Assembly (NCBI GenBank): GCA_028825475.1
Contig: JAPKAB010000002.1
Span: forward strand, 169,689 to 233,688
DNA from: Ascidiaceihabitans sp.
GTDB taxonomy: Bacteria; Pseudomonadota; Alphaproteobacteria; Rhodobacterales; Rhodobacteraceae
Length of the DNA stretch: 64,000 nt
Direction of reading: 5' to 3'
Position 1 is the first letter of the stretch. Every line of letters begins with the position of its first letter. Both the position numbers and the translations under genes were made by a program. The notes under the pieces are model-generated. The model saw only the letters and a list, made by a program, of their open reading frames with translations, searched no databases and had not been told where the DNA came from. Shown in pieces: positions 1 through 9,203 of this stretch.

Positions 1-1948
1 GCTGATACTGACCAAAACCGTTTGCGGCCAATCGGCTGGGCGGGATGGCCAAGAAATTCGCCATGTATTTCACAACCGACAATGCACGTGCTTGGCTAAG
101 TTCCCAGTTGTCCGCAAATTCACCCAAGCCGGATAATGGCACGTTGTCAGTGTGTCCATCTACGCGGATGACCCAATCGATTTCTGGCGGAATTTCATCT
201 GCAATTCCACGTAAAATTGCGGCGATTTTCGCAATCTCACCTTCACCCAATGGCGATAGTTGCGCTCCGCCAGGTGGAAACAGAACCTCGGAGGAGAACA
301 CAAATCGATCTCCTTCGATCCGCACGCCTTCTTGAGTTCCCAACAAATCGCGCAGACGTCCGAAAAATTCGGAACGGTATTGTGCCAAATCTTTTGTTTC
401 TGCTTCAAGCCGCTTGCGCTCTTGCTCTTCAAGCACACGACGGCGGCGTTCTTCGGCGACCGCACGGGCAAGCGCTGTGTTTAGATCAGACCCAAGTGAT
501 TGCAATTGAACCTGAGCGTCTTGATCGCGTCGCTCTGCTAGGTTGAGAAGGCCGCTTAGCTCCTTAAGCTGCGTGCGCAAGGCCGCTACTTGCTGGTTCA
601 GCAACTCAGTCTGGCGTTGGGCCGCAGCGCTGGTCGCACGCTCCTGAGATAGGGTGGTTTTAGCATTCTCAAGCAGCAGTGCCTGTTGTTCTGTGGCAGA
701 CAGCAGATCGCGCGATGTTTGCTCGGACTGCAATTTGGCAGCCAACGCCGCGGTAAGTTGCTTGCGCACCTCATCCTCATTTATGGCCGCAGTATTCAGC
801 GACTGTTCCGCAACTAGTTTGGCAGCCAAAGCCGCAGTTAGGCGCGCCTGAACCTCCTCAGAGGTTTCATCCCGTGACGCCACTTGTGCTTGAAAATCCG
901 CAATTTGCTGGCCAGCTGCCGCCAATTGCACCTTAAGCTCCGCTGCACTTTGGTCTGTTAGGCCAAGTTGGGTCCGCAGATTATCAGCATCGCTTTGCGC
1001 CGCGCGTAAATCAGCTTGTAGGGTTTGACTTTGTGATGTGCCCGCCTCAACTTGAGACAACAAAGCAACCAACTGGGCGTTAAGATCACCTTCGGCAGCG
1101 CGCGCAGCAGCAAGTAGTGTCAGGGTTTCCTCAGCTTCGCGGCGCTTGGCTTCAAGCGACAGTGTCATTGCTGTCAATTCAGCATCCGCATTTTCAAGGC
1201 GATTTCGCAGTGCTTCGGCAGCGGCGGCCTCAACCAACTTAGCGGCTTCTTCTTCGCTCAGCGCGTCTGCAGTCGTCGCAAGCTGTTGTTCAAGCGCAAT
1301 CACGCGATCTCCAGTTTGTGCACTTTGCAATTGAAGGTCTGCAATCAATGCCTCTAAAGCTTCACGTTTACTTGCTGCCAATCTTGCCGCTTCGCTTTGA
1401 GCGTCGATTTCGCTTCGGTTTGAGGCCAAAGCGAGGTTTAGCGCCTCTTGCTCAGATAGAAGGCGGGTCTGTTCCGTTTCAAGGCGCGATTGTTCCGTTT
1501 CGAGTGCGGCAATAGTTCCAAGCGCGTCTTCACGTTGCGCCAAAAAGCCCGCCACCTGCGCTTCAAATGCGGTGATCTGATTGCCAGCTTCAGCTAGTTT
1601 TTGGGCTTGAGTGTCACGCTCGGCCGTCAGCGTCGCAATAACATTCGCCTGAACATTGGCTTGGTCGCGTGCTTCATTGAGCGTCGCATTAAGCGCATTT
1701 ACACGCGCGTCCAATTGATTGCCGCGCCGTTCTTCCAATCCTAAGGCTTGCGCCAATGCGGCGACTTCGCCAGCAAGATCATTCAATTCAACTTCTTGGC
1801 CCGAAATAGTCTCACGCAGAACAAATTGAACCACCATAAAGATGGTCAAAACGAACATCAGGACCAACAAAAGGCCTGTCATTGCATCCACAAAGCCCGG
1901 CCAAATCGACGCCTGGAACCGTGCGCCCGTGCGTCGTGATAAGGCCAT
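1..1948 (-). CDS. MotB/OmpA-like peptidoglycan-binding coiled-coil protein (partial, C-terminus off window)
   Basis: About 649 codons are visible and the 3' end runs off the left edge. Residues 1-18 are short and basic. One membrane helix follows (about 19-44) and begins with Asp21 in a PGFVDAMTG context, like the ion-carrying Asp of MotB/ExbD stators. Next come roughly 450 residues rich in Ala, Gln, Glu and Leu, a long coiled coil. The C-terminus is an OmpA-like peptidoglycan-binding domain with the VDGHTDN motif. The ATG overlaps the stop of the upstream MotA/TolQ-like gene (TAATG), so the two are translationally coupled. I infer an inner-membrane, ion-driven complex reaching the cell wall. 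The function is not established from sequence. Confidence 0.85.
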   Translation of the reverse strand, partial: MALSRRTGARFQASIWPGFVDAMTGLLLVLMFVLTIFMVVQFVLRETISGQEVELNDLAGEVAALAQALGLEERRGNQLDARVNALNATLNEARDQANVQANVIATLTAERDTQAQKLAEAGNQITAFEAQVAGFLAQREDALGTIAALETEQSRLETEQTRLLSEQEALNLALASNRSEIDAQSEAARLAASKREALEALIADLQLQSAQTGDRVIALEQQLATTADALSEEEAAKLVEAAAAEALRNRLENADAELTAMTLSLEAKRREAEETLTLLAAARAAEGDLNAQLVALLSQVEAGTSQSQTLQADLRAAQSDADNLRTQLGLTDQSAAELKVQLAAAGQQIADFQAQVASRDETSEEVQARLTAALAAKLVAEQSLNTAAINEDEVRKQLTAALAAKLQSEQTSRDLLSATEQQALLLENAKTTLSQERATSAAAQRQTELLNQQVAALRTQLKELSGLLNLAERRDQDAQVQLQSLGSDLNTALARAVAEERRRRVLEEQERKRLEAETKDLAQYRSEFFGRLRDLLGTQEGVRIEGDRFVFSSEVLFPPGGAQLSPLGEGEIAKIAAILRGIADEIPPEIDWVIRVDGHTDNVPLSGLGEFADNWELSQARALSVVKYMANFLAIPPSRLAANGFGQYQ

Positions 1949-3147
1949 TACTCAGCCTCGTCTTGTGATCTAGATCTTGCCAATCTACGTGCTTGTCCAC
2001 GCGGTTGTGAAAGCGCTTGGGCAAGTGCAGAAATATCAGTACGCAGCTCTGCCATGCTTTCCTGACGACCTGCGGAAATTTCTTCGAGAATGCGCAACAT
2101 TTGGACATCTATAGACCGCAATCGCATCCGACTTTCCGCGTCCATACCACCTTCGCCCCCACCTTGGCTTTCAAAGTGCGCGATAAGGCGTTCTTGACCA
2201 GCAGCAACACGTTCAAGGGCTGAATTTTCAGCATCCCCATGTTGCATTTGATATGTCATGCGTTCGATCGAATCGCTTAGTTGCCCAAGGCGTTCATCCA
2301 CCATTGAGCGGCTGACGTCAGATTGAACAAACATCTGCTGCATTGCTTCCATCTGCTCTGCCATGTGGTCAAGAACACTTGTCATCGCTGCTTGTTCCGA
2401 GGATGCATCTTCACCAGACGAGAAACCAACACGTGTTATTGAGCTAAGCCATTCTTCAAGCTCACGATAAAAGCGGTTCTGCCCATGGCCTGCAAACAGT
2501 TCCAAGATGCCGACAACCAAAGACCCAGCGAGACCCAGCAATGATGAGGCAAAGGCAACGCCCATGCCACTCAGTTGTGATTCCAGCCCTGTCATCAAGC
2601 GGCCAAACACGGCGACGCTGGCCTCGCCATCTTTTGGGGCTAGGCTGCGGATGGTGTCGACCAATGCTGGTACTGTCGTTGCCAAGCCATAAAAGGTTCC
2701 AAGCAGCCCCAAGAAGATTAGTGTGTTGACGATATAGCGCGTAATTTCGCGGGCTTCATCAATCCGCGTTGCAACGGAATCCAAGATAGAGCGCGTTGAC
2801 GATGTATTGATCTGCATCCGCGCACCACGTGTGCGCAATAGTGATGCCAAAGGCGCAAGTAACTGCGGTGCTTTTGAATTCACTTCAGAAGTATCAGAGG
2901 CAAACCGTTTAAGCCAAATGACGGATCCGATCAGTTGGAACACTTGCCAAAAACAGGCAACGACACCAATCAAAAACACCAAAAAGATAAAGCTGTTGAG
3001 CTGCGGGTTGGCTTCGAACACAGGCAACACCTGTGGAAGCGCAACAAATGCGCCAAATGTGGTCAAGCCAATCACCGTCAACATCAGTACGATCTGGCGT
3101 ACTGGTTGCGTGAAATGTGGCTGTGCCTCGTTGTCTGCCTGCGCCAT
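1948..3147 (-). CDS. MotA/TolQ/ExbB-family biopolymer transporter
   Basis: A 399-aa integral membrane protein with four predicted helices (about 19-41, 52-76, 138-160, 196-218). The third carries the LGLLGTFYGL signature of the MotA/TolQ/ExbB proton-channel family, and the fourth is GMGVAFASSLLGLAGS, also family-typical. After about residue 225 a cytoplasmic tail of roughly 170 residues is predicted to be helical/coiled-coil, longer than in ExbB or TolQ. It ends in a basic, Arg-rich stretch. Its stop overlaps the start of the MotB/OmpA-like gene, so this is probably the channel half of a two-protein motor. TolQ itself is unlikely because no tolR, tolA or tolB is adjacent. Confidence 0.85.
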   Translation of the reverse strand: MAQADNEAQPHFTQPVRQIVLMLTVIGLTTFGAFVALPQVLPVFEANPQLNSFIFLVFLIGVVACFWQVFQLIGSVIWLKRFASDTSEVNSKAPQLLAPLASLLRTRGARMQINTSSTRSILDSVATRIDEAREITRYIVNTLIFLGLLGTFYGLATTVPALVDTIRSLAPKDGEASVAVFGRLMTGLESQLSGMGVAFASSLLGLAGSLVVGILELFAGHGQNRFYRELEEWLSSITRVGFSSGEDASSEQAAMTSVLDHMAEQMEAMQQMFVQSDVSRSMVDERLGQLSDSIERMTYQMQHGDAENSALERVAAGQERLIAHFESQGGGEGGMDAESRMRLRSIDVQMLRILEEISAGRQESMAELRTDISALAQALSQPRGQARRLARSRSQDEAE

Positions 3148-3218
3148 GCGCCATGCTCCGGGCTTTGTGTCTGCTCTAGCCTACAACCTAGACAAAATTC
3201 ACCTAAAGAGCCAAGGAA

Positions 3219-3749
3219 TTATGCAACCAACTCGCGGACCCGTTTTGTAAGCCACTCTAAATCAGGATCACGCAGGTCGATATCGCGTAAATGATTGGCT
3301 GTGTTGTACAAATATTCCCAATTTGGCCCACGCCCACCGACCGCATTGGCGATAATTTGCGCTTGCTCTTCCAATGGCAAATCACTGCAATATTGTTCAT
3401 GGCTTTCGTCAATGACATAGGTAACGGCGTCAACACGACGCCCATCAGTAAAATCTAACGGTAGGGTTTTCTCTATGTACGCAGAGGATACCAATTCACG
3501 CTCACGCAAATATTGAAGTGTTACGTCCTCTTTCCCCGCAGCAACTGCAAAGGCAACACCCGCACATTGCGCGCCTTGACGTTCATCGAGTGCCAGAACC
3601 AAACCGGGATCTTCGATCGTCCCACGATGGTGAATTGAACGCATGCAGAATGAACGCGCGTAGTTTGGCAAAGTTGCCACCACCTGCTCCGCGATTTCGA
3701 AACCAGGGTTCCACAAAAGGCTTCCGTATCCAAACACCCACATCGTCAT
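3219..3749 (-). CDS. chaC: Gamma-glutamylcyclotransferase, ChaC family
   Basis: A 176-aa protein opening MTMWVFGYGSLLW. The YGSL substrate loop is diagnostic of ChaC-type gamma-glutamylcyclotransferases, which cleave glutathione to 5-oxoproline and Cys-Gly. A HHRGTIEDPG segment near residue 45 also matches the family. The Glu in the LREREL segment aligns with the catalytic Glu of CHAC2-type enzymes. I chose the ATG at 3749 over an upstream in-frame extension because family members begin at this point; the ATG at 3743 is an alternative. It is divergent from the DUF2125 gene, with 73 bases between them. Cytosolic glutathione turnover is the likely role. Confidence 0.85.
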   Translation of the reverse strand: MTMWVFGYGSLLWNPGFEIAEQVVATLPNYARSFCMRSIHHRGTIEDPGLVLALDERQGAQCAGVAFAVAAGKEDVTLQYLRERELVSSAYIEKTLPLDFTDGRRVDAVTYVIDESHEQYCSDLPLEEQAQIIANAVGGRGPNWEYLYNTANHLRDIDLRDPDLEWLTKRVRELVA

Positions 3750-3822
3750 TCGCAACACCACTCTGGTTCTTTTAACTGACCTTGGATAAACCCGATTTCG
3801 AACCAAAGAGAAAGGGTCTGTT

Positions 3823-4827
3823 ATGCGTTGGCTATTGTGGATCGTCCTACTTGTGACTGTTTTGTGGTGTGCGTGGTGGGCCATCTTTGGATTTAGTTTG
3901 CAAGCTGCCCTTGATGCTTGGTTCGAGGATCGACGTGATGTCGGCTGGCAGGCGGATTATGTTTCCCTTGATTTGCGCGGATTTCCCGCGCGTGTTGACG
4001 CAGACATGACTGATATCGTGTTGGCTGACCCCGATACTGGCGTAGTGGTAAACCTGCCTGCGTTAAAGATTGGTGCACCAACTTACTGGCCTGGCGATCT
4101 TACCCTTGTGCTTCCGACTGATGCTATTTCCTTTGTCACATCAGAAAATCGGTCGACTTTAAAGATTGCGCAAAGCGTTGCTGATCTTAAGCTGCACCCC
4201 GGTGCCGCGCTAGAGCTTGAGCAGATATCAGCGTTAACTGGCCCTTGGTCACTGAATACGAACGATCAGACAGCGTTAAGTGCAGACAACTTGCGCCTGA
4301 CGATGAACCAAAATGAAACAGTTTCTGAACGGTACGAAATTACCGCTGAAGCCGCAAAACTAAAACCTGGTGACGCGCCACGTGCGGCCCTTCGCTTGCC
4401 TGAAGATTGGCCGTTGACCTTTGACACCTTCACACTTGATGCGGACATCATCTTCAACAAACCTTGGGATTTAAGTGCGATTGAAACCGCAAGGCCACAA
4501 CCGCGACAAATCAAACTGAAACTGGCGGAAGCAGCATGGGCAGATCTGCGGCTCTTTTTTGCGGCCGACCTAGAAATCGATGCAACGGGCACTCCAACTG
4601 GCACAATCAATATTCAGGCGGAAAACTGGCAAATTATGTTAGATTTGGCTGAACGTTCTGGCGTTCTAAGCAATAGTTTACGCCAGCAAGCGGAAAGCGG
4701 TCTTAGCACCCTAGCCCGTTTCTCTGGAGACCCAAGCGCATTGGACGTTCAACTAAACTTGCGCGGCGGATTGATGCTGGTCGGGTTCATTCCAATTGGC
4801 CCTGCCCCAAAAATCATTTTGCGTTAA
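3823..4827 (+). CDS. DUF2125 domain-containing protein
   Basis: A 334-aa protein with an N-terminal membrane anchor (about residues 2-22). The rest is a beta-rich extracytoplasmic region of the DUF2125 family, common in Rhodobacterales and Rhizobiales. The segment LRGFPARVDADM near residue 50 is typical of the family. An AAAGGG ribosome site precedes the ATG. The stop codon shares the palindrome TTAA with the stop of the convergent extensin-family gene. The biochemical function is unknown; location in the periplasm, anchored to the inner membrane, is inferred. Confidence 0.8.
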   Translation: MRWLLWIVLLVTVLWCAWWAIFGFSLQAALDAWFEDRRDVGWQADYVSLDLRGFPARVDADMTDIVLADPDTGVVVNLPALKIGAPTYWPGDLTLVLPTDAISFVTSENRSTLKIAQSVADLKLHPGAALELEQISALTGPWSLNTNDQTALSADNLRLTMNQNETVSERYEITAEAAKLKPGDAPRAALRLPEDWPLTFDTFTLDADIIFNKPWDLSAIETARPQPRQIKLKLAEAAWADLRLFFAADLEIDATGTPTGTINIQAENWQIMLDLAERSGVLSNSLRQQAESGLSTLARFSGDPSALDVQLNLRGGLMLVGFIPIGPAPKIILR

Positions 4828-5597
4828 CGGCAATATGGTCCACTTCGGTAGCAGGCTGTGTCAAAATGAAAGTGGTCCTGATGATAGCGGTCGGCATTGG
4901 GGCCTAAGACAGTCCCAAATGGTCCACAGGCAGTTTTGTGTGCACGGCGCATGGTTTTGCTATCCGCGTTGTGCCACCCCTTGAGGACGCTGATCGTACG
5001 ACCATCATTCAAAACCAACCCCGAAATATCAATAGCACGGCCTTTGCCATGCTCTGAAATCTTGGCACCCGCCTTATTGTTGCGGGTCCGACAAGAATAA
5101 TGCGCAGCAACTTTCAGGCCAGACAATCCGCCACCCTTGCTGCCAACAGCTGGTTTGACGCCTTTGTTAATCCATCGTTTCAACGCTTTAGCTGTTCCAC
5201 AGTCCATCACAGATTGCTGGCTCAAAGATACACCAGCAACGCTACGCACGCGCACCCCATGTTCAACGCCACACCCAATCAGTTTACCCGGAACTCGCCC
5301 AACAACTTCGCCCTGAATATCGAGATCACCGCAAACTGCACCTTTGAAACGTTTGCGCTTACGGGCCATCGCCTCTGTCACAACACCACTTGGCCGCAAA
5401 TTTGGGCGCAGCGATAGACTTGTGCCAGCCGACGCAGCCGCAACCAGATGCAACTGGGCCTCAAGTGGGCGTTCGGCCAACGGTTCAACATTGCGGGCAC
5501 CTGTCCCAGCACGCCCTACAGGACGCAAAGATAGATCCAGGCCCGCCCACGCCACATCTGCCATCACGATAGTTGCGACAAACACAAGACGGATCAT
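4824..5597 (-). CDS. Extensin-family protein with M15-like zinc peptidase motif
   Basis: A 257-aa exported protein with a signal peptide ending near residue 18 (VAWA-G). The C-terminal half is the extensin-like C-terminal domain found in many alphaproteobacteria. It carries Ser181-x-His183-x2-Gly186-x-Ala188-x-Asp190 (SEHGKGRAID) and, near the end, His242-x-His244 followed by Asp246. This is the SxHxxGxAxD plus HxH layout of M15/LAS-type zinc peptidases that cut peptidoglycan. Several cysteines (89, 109, 133, 169, 224, 249, 256) may form disulfides. The start overlaps the tyrC stop by 4 bases, making it the last gene of a hisC-tyrC-extensin operon. Peptidoglycan peptidase activity is inferred. 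Confidence 0.8.
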   Translation of the reverse strand: MIRLVFVATIVMADVAWAGLDLSLRPVGRAGTGARNVEPLAERPLEAQLHLVAAASAGTSLSLRPNLRPSGVVTEAMARKRKRFKGAVCGDLDIQGEVVGRVPGKLIGCGVEHGVRVRSVAGVSLSQQSVMDCGTAKALKRWINKGVKPAVGSKGGGLSGLKVAAHYSCRTRNNKAGAKISEHGKGRAIDISGLVLNDGRTISVLKGWHNADSKTMRRAHKTACGPFGTVLGPNADRYHQDHFHFDTACYRSGPYCR

Positions 5598-6517
5598 TCG
5601 CCGTCCTTTGCACCACGGCCAAAGTTTGGTGCAGCCGTGTCTTGCCCCGCCTCAATGATGCCACGTCTAATAGCACGCGTGCGGGTGAAATAATCAAACA
5701 AGTGATCGCCGTCACCTGTCCGAATAGCACGTTGCAGCGCAAACAGTTCCTCGGTGAAGCGCCCAAGAATTTCCAAGGTCGCTTCTTTGTTACTTAGGAA
5801 TACATCGCGCCACATCGTTGGGTCGCTTGCTGCGATCCGGGTAAAGTCGCGAAATCCAGCAGCTGAGTACTTGATAACTTCGCCATCCGTCACGCGGCCT
5901 AAGTCATCTGCGACACCAACCATTGTGTAGGCAATAAGATGGGGCGCGTGGCTGGTGACCGCAAGAACAAGATCGTGGTGTTCTGCGTCCATTTCCTCAA
6001 CATTTGAACCCATACCTTCCCAAAGCGCACGCAACTGAGCGATCGCATCAGTTGATGTGTTTTCCGCTGGAACCAATAGGCACCAACGGTTGTCAAACAG
6101 TTCTGCAAATCCGGCTTCGGGGCCTGAGTGTTCGGTACCAGCAAGCGGATGCGCAGGGATAAAATGCACGTTGTCAGGCAGATGTGGTCCAACAGATTGG
6201 ATAACATCCTGCTTAACTGAACCAACATCAGAAACCGTGGCCCCTGCTTTGAGCGACCCTGCGATTTCTGCGGCAACTGTCCCCATCACGCCCACGGGTA
6301 CGCACAACACAACCAAATCGGCGTCTTTTACGGCTTCTTTGACGTCATCATATACGTGGTCGCACAGTCCGATTTTACGGGCCGTGTCACGTGTCTCCGC
6401 ACTGCGTGCAAAACCGACAACTTCGCCTGCTAACCCAGAACGTTTCATTGCCCAAAACATGGAGGATGCAATCAGCCCAAGGCCAATCAAAGCGACGCGA
6501 TCATATACTTTGGTCAT
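5594..6517 (-). CDS. tyrC: Prephenate/arogenate (cyclohexadienyl) dehydrogenase
   Basis: A 307-aa NAD(P)-dependent dehydrogenase of tyrosine biosynthesis that oxidatively decarboxylates prephenate or arogenate. The N-terminal Rossmann loop is GLGLIASS (residues 12-19). The family segments [11 protein letters not shown] and [15 protein letters not shown] hold the catalytic His region. There is no chorismate mutase or ACT domain, which fits the short monofunctional alphaproteobacterial enzyme. It overlaps hisC and the extensin-family gene by 4 bases on each side (ATGA), so the three are co-translated. HisC enzymes in such pairs often also transaminate aromatic keto acids, which explains the pairing. 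tyrA is an equally used name. Confidence 0.9.
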   Translation of the reverse strand: MTKVYDRVALIGLGLIASSMFWAMKRSGLAGEVVGFARSAETRDTARKIGLCDHVYDDVKEAVKDADLVVLCVPVGVMGTVAAEIAGSLKAGATVSDVGSVKQDVIQSVGPHLPDNVHFIPAHPLAGTEHSGPEAGFAELFDNRWCLLVPAENTSTDAIAQLRALWEGMGSNVEEMDAEHHDLVLAVTSHAPHLIAYTMVGVADDLGRVTDGEVIKYSAAGFRDFTRIAASDPTMWRDVFLSNKEATLEILGRFTEELFALQRAIRTGDGDHLFDYFTRTRAIRRGIIEAGQDTAAPNFGRGAKDGE

Positions 6518-7599
6518 TTTTTGCCTGCTTTAAAATTTTGAATGGCCCCAAGAACAAGGCGACATGCGCTTTCGTCACCAACCGTGATACGAAGTGCGTT
6601 GGGCAACTTATAGCCCGCAACACGGCGAACAACCAAACCTTGGGATTGCAGATAAGTATCGCAATTCTCTGCCTCAGCCTGATTGGCGAAACGTGCCAAA
6701 ATAAAGTTGGCTTGGCTCACATCCGATGGGACGCCGATCTCGGACAACCCATTCGCCAACCAGGTGCGCCACTTTTCGTTCTCGTGGCGGCAGTAGTTTG
6801 TGTATTCCAAGTCACGCATTGCGGCCTCTGCTGCGTCCAATGCTGATTGGCTAAGGTTGAACGGGCCACGGATTCGATTCAAGACATTGACCAATGCAGC
6901 AGGACCATATCCCCAGCCAACGCGTAGGCTGCCCAATCCATACAGTTTGGAAAATGTGCGCGTCATAAAGACATTTTCGCGCTTATCGACCAAAGCGGCA
7001 CCGCCATCATACCCCTCAACGAATTCCGCGTAGGCACCATCAAGGACAAGGATCGCTTGGGGCGGCAAAGCATCAGCGAGACGGGCAATCTCGGCCTCGC
7101 CGATCATCGTACCCGTTGGGTTGTTGGGATTGGCAATAAACACCAACTTGGTCTTGGGAGTACAAGCTTCGAGAATGGCATCCACGTCAGTGACGCGTTC
7201 GTTCTCACGCACCTCAACAGGGGTCGCGCCCGCAGACAAGGCAGAAATGCGATACATCGCAAAACCATGTTCGGTGTGGATCACCTCATCACCTGGCCCC
7301 GCAAAGGCCTGGCATAAAAATGCGATAATTTCATCGGAGCCCGCGCCACAGATAATACGATCAGCATCGAGTGATAAAACCTCACCAATCGCTCTGCGTA
7401 CCCCAATCTGATCCGAGGACGGGTAACGGTGCAGGTTGTTGGCCGCCCGTTGATATGCTTCGATTGCTTTAGGGCTTGGGCCTAATGGATTTTCATTCGA
7501 GCTAAGTTTGATGACATTATCCACGCCTTCAATATGGGCTGCACCGCTTTGGTACAGCTCAATATCCATAATGCCTGGTTGCGCCTTGATAGATGTCAT
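6514..7599 (-). CDS. hisC: Histidinol-phosphate aminotransferase
   Basis: A 361-aa class I/II PLP aminotransferase. It shows the HisC N-terminal [12 protein letters not shown] segment. The PLP-binding lysine lies in [16 protein letters not shown]. The start at 7599 ([16 protein letters not shown]) matches relatives better than the ATG five codons upstream. It catalyses imidazole-acetol phosphate to histidinol phosphate, and in this gene order with tyrC it probably also serves phenylalanine/tyrosine synthesis. It is the first gene of the hisC-tyrC-extensin operon, and the terminator of rpsD lies just upstream. Confidence 0.9.
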   Translation of the reverse strand: MTSIKAQPGIMDIELYQSGAAHIEGVDNVIKLSSNENPLGPSPKAIEAYQRAANNLHRYPSSDQIGVRRAIGEVLSLDADRIICGAGSDEIIAFLCQAFAGPGDEVIHTEHGFAMYRISALSAGATPVEVRENERVTDVDAILEACTPKTKLVFIANPNNPTGTMIGEAEIARLADALPPQAILVLDGAYAEFVEGYDGGAALVDKRENVFMTRTFSKLYGLGSLRVGWGYGPAALVNVLNRIRGPFNLSQSALDAAEAAMRDLEYTNYCRHENEKWRTWLANGLSEIGVPSDVSQANFILARFANQAEAENCDTYLQSQGLVVRRVAGYKLPNALRITVGDESACRLVLGAIQNFKAGKK

Positions 7600-7701
7600 T
7601 TCATCAGCCCTCATTTGTCAGGACAGACATATCGTTCTGAGCACCACAATAAAAGCTGGATTTCTGACGCACCCAAATTTCCGCTGGAAGTGTCACAAAC
7701 G

Positions 7702-7729
7702 AAAAAGGCCGCCCAAATTGGACGGCCTT
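7702..7729 (-). terminator. Rho-independent terminator of rpsD
   Basis: Read on the minus strand, AAGGCCG pairs with CGGCCTT around an interior of 11 bases, followed by five T residues. It lies 26 bases after the rpsD stop. Confidence 0.8.
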
Positions 7730-7754
7730 AATACTATTCGAATTTCGGCGAAGA

Positions 7755-8375
7755 TTAGTTCTTCGCGTAGAATTCAACAACCAAGTTTGGCTCCATAACA
7801 ACTGGGTACGGAACGTCGCCCAATGTTGGTGTGCGCACAAATGTTGCAGTCATTTTTGAGTGGTCAACGTCCATGTAATCAGGAACGTCGCGCTCAGCCA
7901 ATTGTGTGGCTTCTAGCAAAACGGCCAATTGCTTGGAACGATCACGTACTTCAATCACATCACCCTCTTTAACGCGGTATGATGGGATGTTTACTTTTTT
8001 ACCGTTCACTTTGACGTGGCCGTGGTTCACGAACTGACGCGCAGCAAATACAGTTGCTACGAATTTAGCGCGGTACACAACAGCGTCCAAGCGGCGTTCT
8101 AGTAGGCCGATCAAGTTTTCACCTGTATCGCCACCAACACGAACTGCTTCGCCATAGATGCGACGGAATTGCTTTTCTGTAAGATCGCCGTAGTAACCTT
8201 TTAGCTTTTGCTTTGCGCGCAGCTGGATACCGAAGTCGGACAATTTGCCCTTACGACGTTGACCGTGCTGGCCTGGGCCATATTCACGGCGGTTTACTGG
8301 GGATTTAGCGCGACCCCAGATGTTTTCGCCCATGCGACGGTCAATTTTATGTTTGGCAGACGTACGTTTAGTCAC
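7755..8375 (-). CDS. rpsD: 30S ribosomal protein S4
   Basis: A 206-aa primary 16S rRNA-binding protein of the 30S body. The S4 N-terminal block ([15 protein letters not shown]) is followed by the S4 RNA-binding domain ([16 protein letters not shown] through [16 protein letters not shown]). The start is a GTG at 8375 preceded by an AAGGAG site 7-8 bases upstream; all in-frame sequence further upstream lacks S4 similarity. It is a single-gene unit with its own promoter and terminator, as is usual in alphaproteobacteria, where rpsD lies outside the alpha operon. It has 15 Arg/Lys-rich segments and the length expected for the family. Confidence 0.97.
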   Translation of the reverse strand: MTKRTSAKHKIDRRMGENIWGRAKSPVNRREYGPGQHGQRRKGKLSDFGIQLRAKQKLKGYYGDLTEKQFRRIYGEAVRVGGDTGENLIGLLERRLDAVVYRAKFVATVFAARQFVNHGHVKVNGKKVNIPSYRVKEGDVIEVRDRSKQLAVLLEATQLAERDVPDYMDVDHSKMTATFVRTPTLGDVPYPVVMEPNLVVEFYAKN

Positions 8376-8484
8376 GACTGATCTCCTTCTAAGGGTGCCA
8401 TTTTTGGCTATGAAGGGCGTTGTCCTTTGGGCGAACCCCGACAGGCATCCCCTTGCAGGGGCCACCAACACCAATGAAGTCGCG

Positions 8485-8512
8485 CTTATACGGGGCGCAG
8501 GCACAGAGTCAA
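8485..8512 (-). promoter_or_regulatory. Sigma-70-type promoter of rpsD
   Basis: On the minus strand TTGACT and TATAAG are separated by 16 bases, close to the consensus. It ends about 110 bases before the rpsD GTG. The leader between them contains a CCCCTTGCAGGGG hairpin (about 8453-8465) that could serve S4 autoregulation. That role is inferred. Confidence 0.65.
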
Positions 8513-8519
8513 CGGCGTT

Positions 8520-9089
8520 TTAGCGGATTAGTTTGGCAACTTCTGCATGACGTGGACAGGTCACTATGTGATCGTTGACCATTCCCACCGCTTCCATGAA
8601 TGCATAGACGATTGTTGGTCCGCAAAAACGGAAACCTTCCTTCATCAAATCCTTCGAAATTTGAGTCGACAATTCGGTAAAGGGAGGAACATCTGCTTGG
8701 GTCGCCCAATGATTTTGGAGAGGCGCCCCACCCACATAATTCCACAAAAACGTATCAAATCCTTCACGTTGCTCAATCTTTTGCCAGACCCGCGCATTGC
8801 CAATGGTAGCTTCAATCTTACCACGATGACGAATAATTCCGGCGTCTTGCAAAAGGCGTTCAACGTCATCTTCACCCCAAGTCGCGATGATATTGGGGTC
8901 GAACCCTGCAAACGCTGCGCGAAAATTTTCACGTTTTTTCAATATGGTAAGCCAACTCAGGCCAGCCTGAAACCCATCAAGCACCAGCTTTTCCCACAGC
9001 GCGCGGCTATCGTATTCCGGAACGCCCCAGTCGGCATCATGATAATCAACGTAAATTTGTTCGAGCCCAACCCAGCCGCAGCGTTCCAT
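8520..9089 (-). CDS. tag: DNA-3-methyladenine glycosylase I
   Basis: A 189-aa monofunctional base-excision glycosylase removing 3-methyladenine from DNA. It shows the family zinc site: Cys3 (MERCGW), His17 in the YHDADWG motif, and a C-terminal His-x3-Cys (DHIVTC). The segments DWGVPEYDSRALWEKLVLDGFQ, with GLSW following, form the aromatic pocket and helix-hairpin-helix region typical of Tag. The stop lies 8 bases from the -35 of the rpsD promoter. The upstream 114-base gap is shared with the divergent EAL gene. Confidence 0.93.
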   Translation of the reverse strand: MERCGWVGLEQIYVDYHDADWGVPEYDSRALWEKLVLDGFQAGLSWLTILKKRENFRAAFAGFDPNIIATWGEDDVERLLQDAGIIRHRGKIEATIGNARVWQKIEQREGFDTFLWNYVGGAPLQNHWATQADVPPFTELSTQISKDLMKEGFRFCGPTIVYAFMEAVGMVNDHIVTCPRHAEVAKLIR

Positions 9090-9203
9090 AATAAATAACT
9101 TTCTAATTTAAGTGTCCGTCAATTAGCACAAAAAGCGCCCTTTAAGCCGTTATTAGATTGTGTCGCCTTGTGATAAAAACGGTTTGCAAAGAGGTGGCAC
9201 ACA

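Noticed and set aside
1..3147. The MotA/MotB-like pair as a Zorya defence system.
   Set aside because: No ZorC, ZorD or ZorE genes on the visible side; the neighbours are housekeeping.
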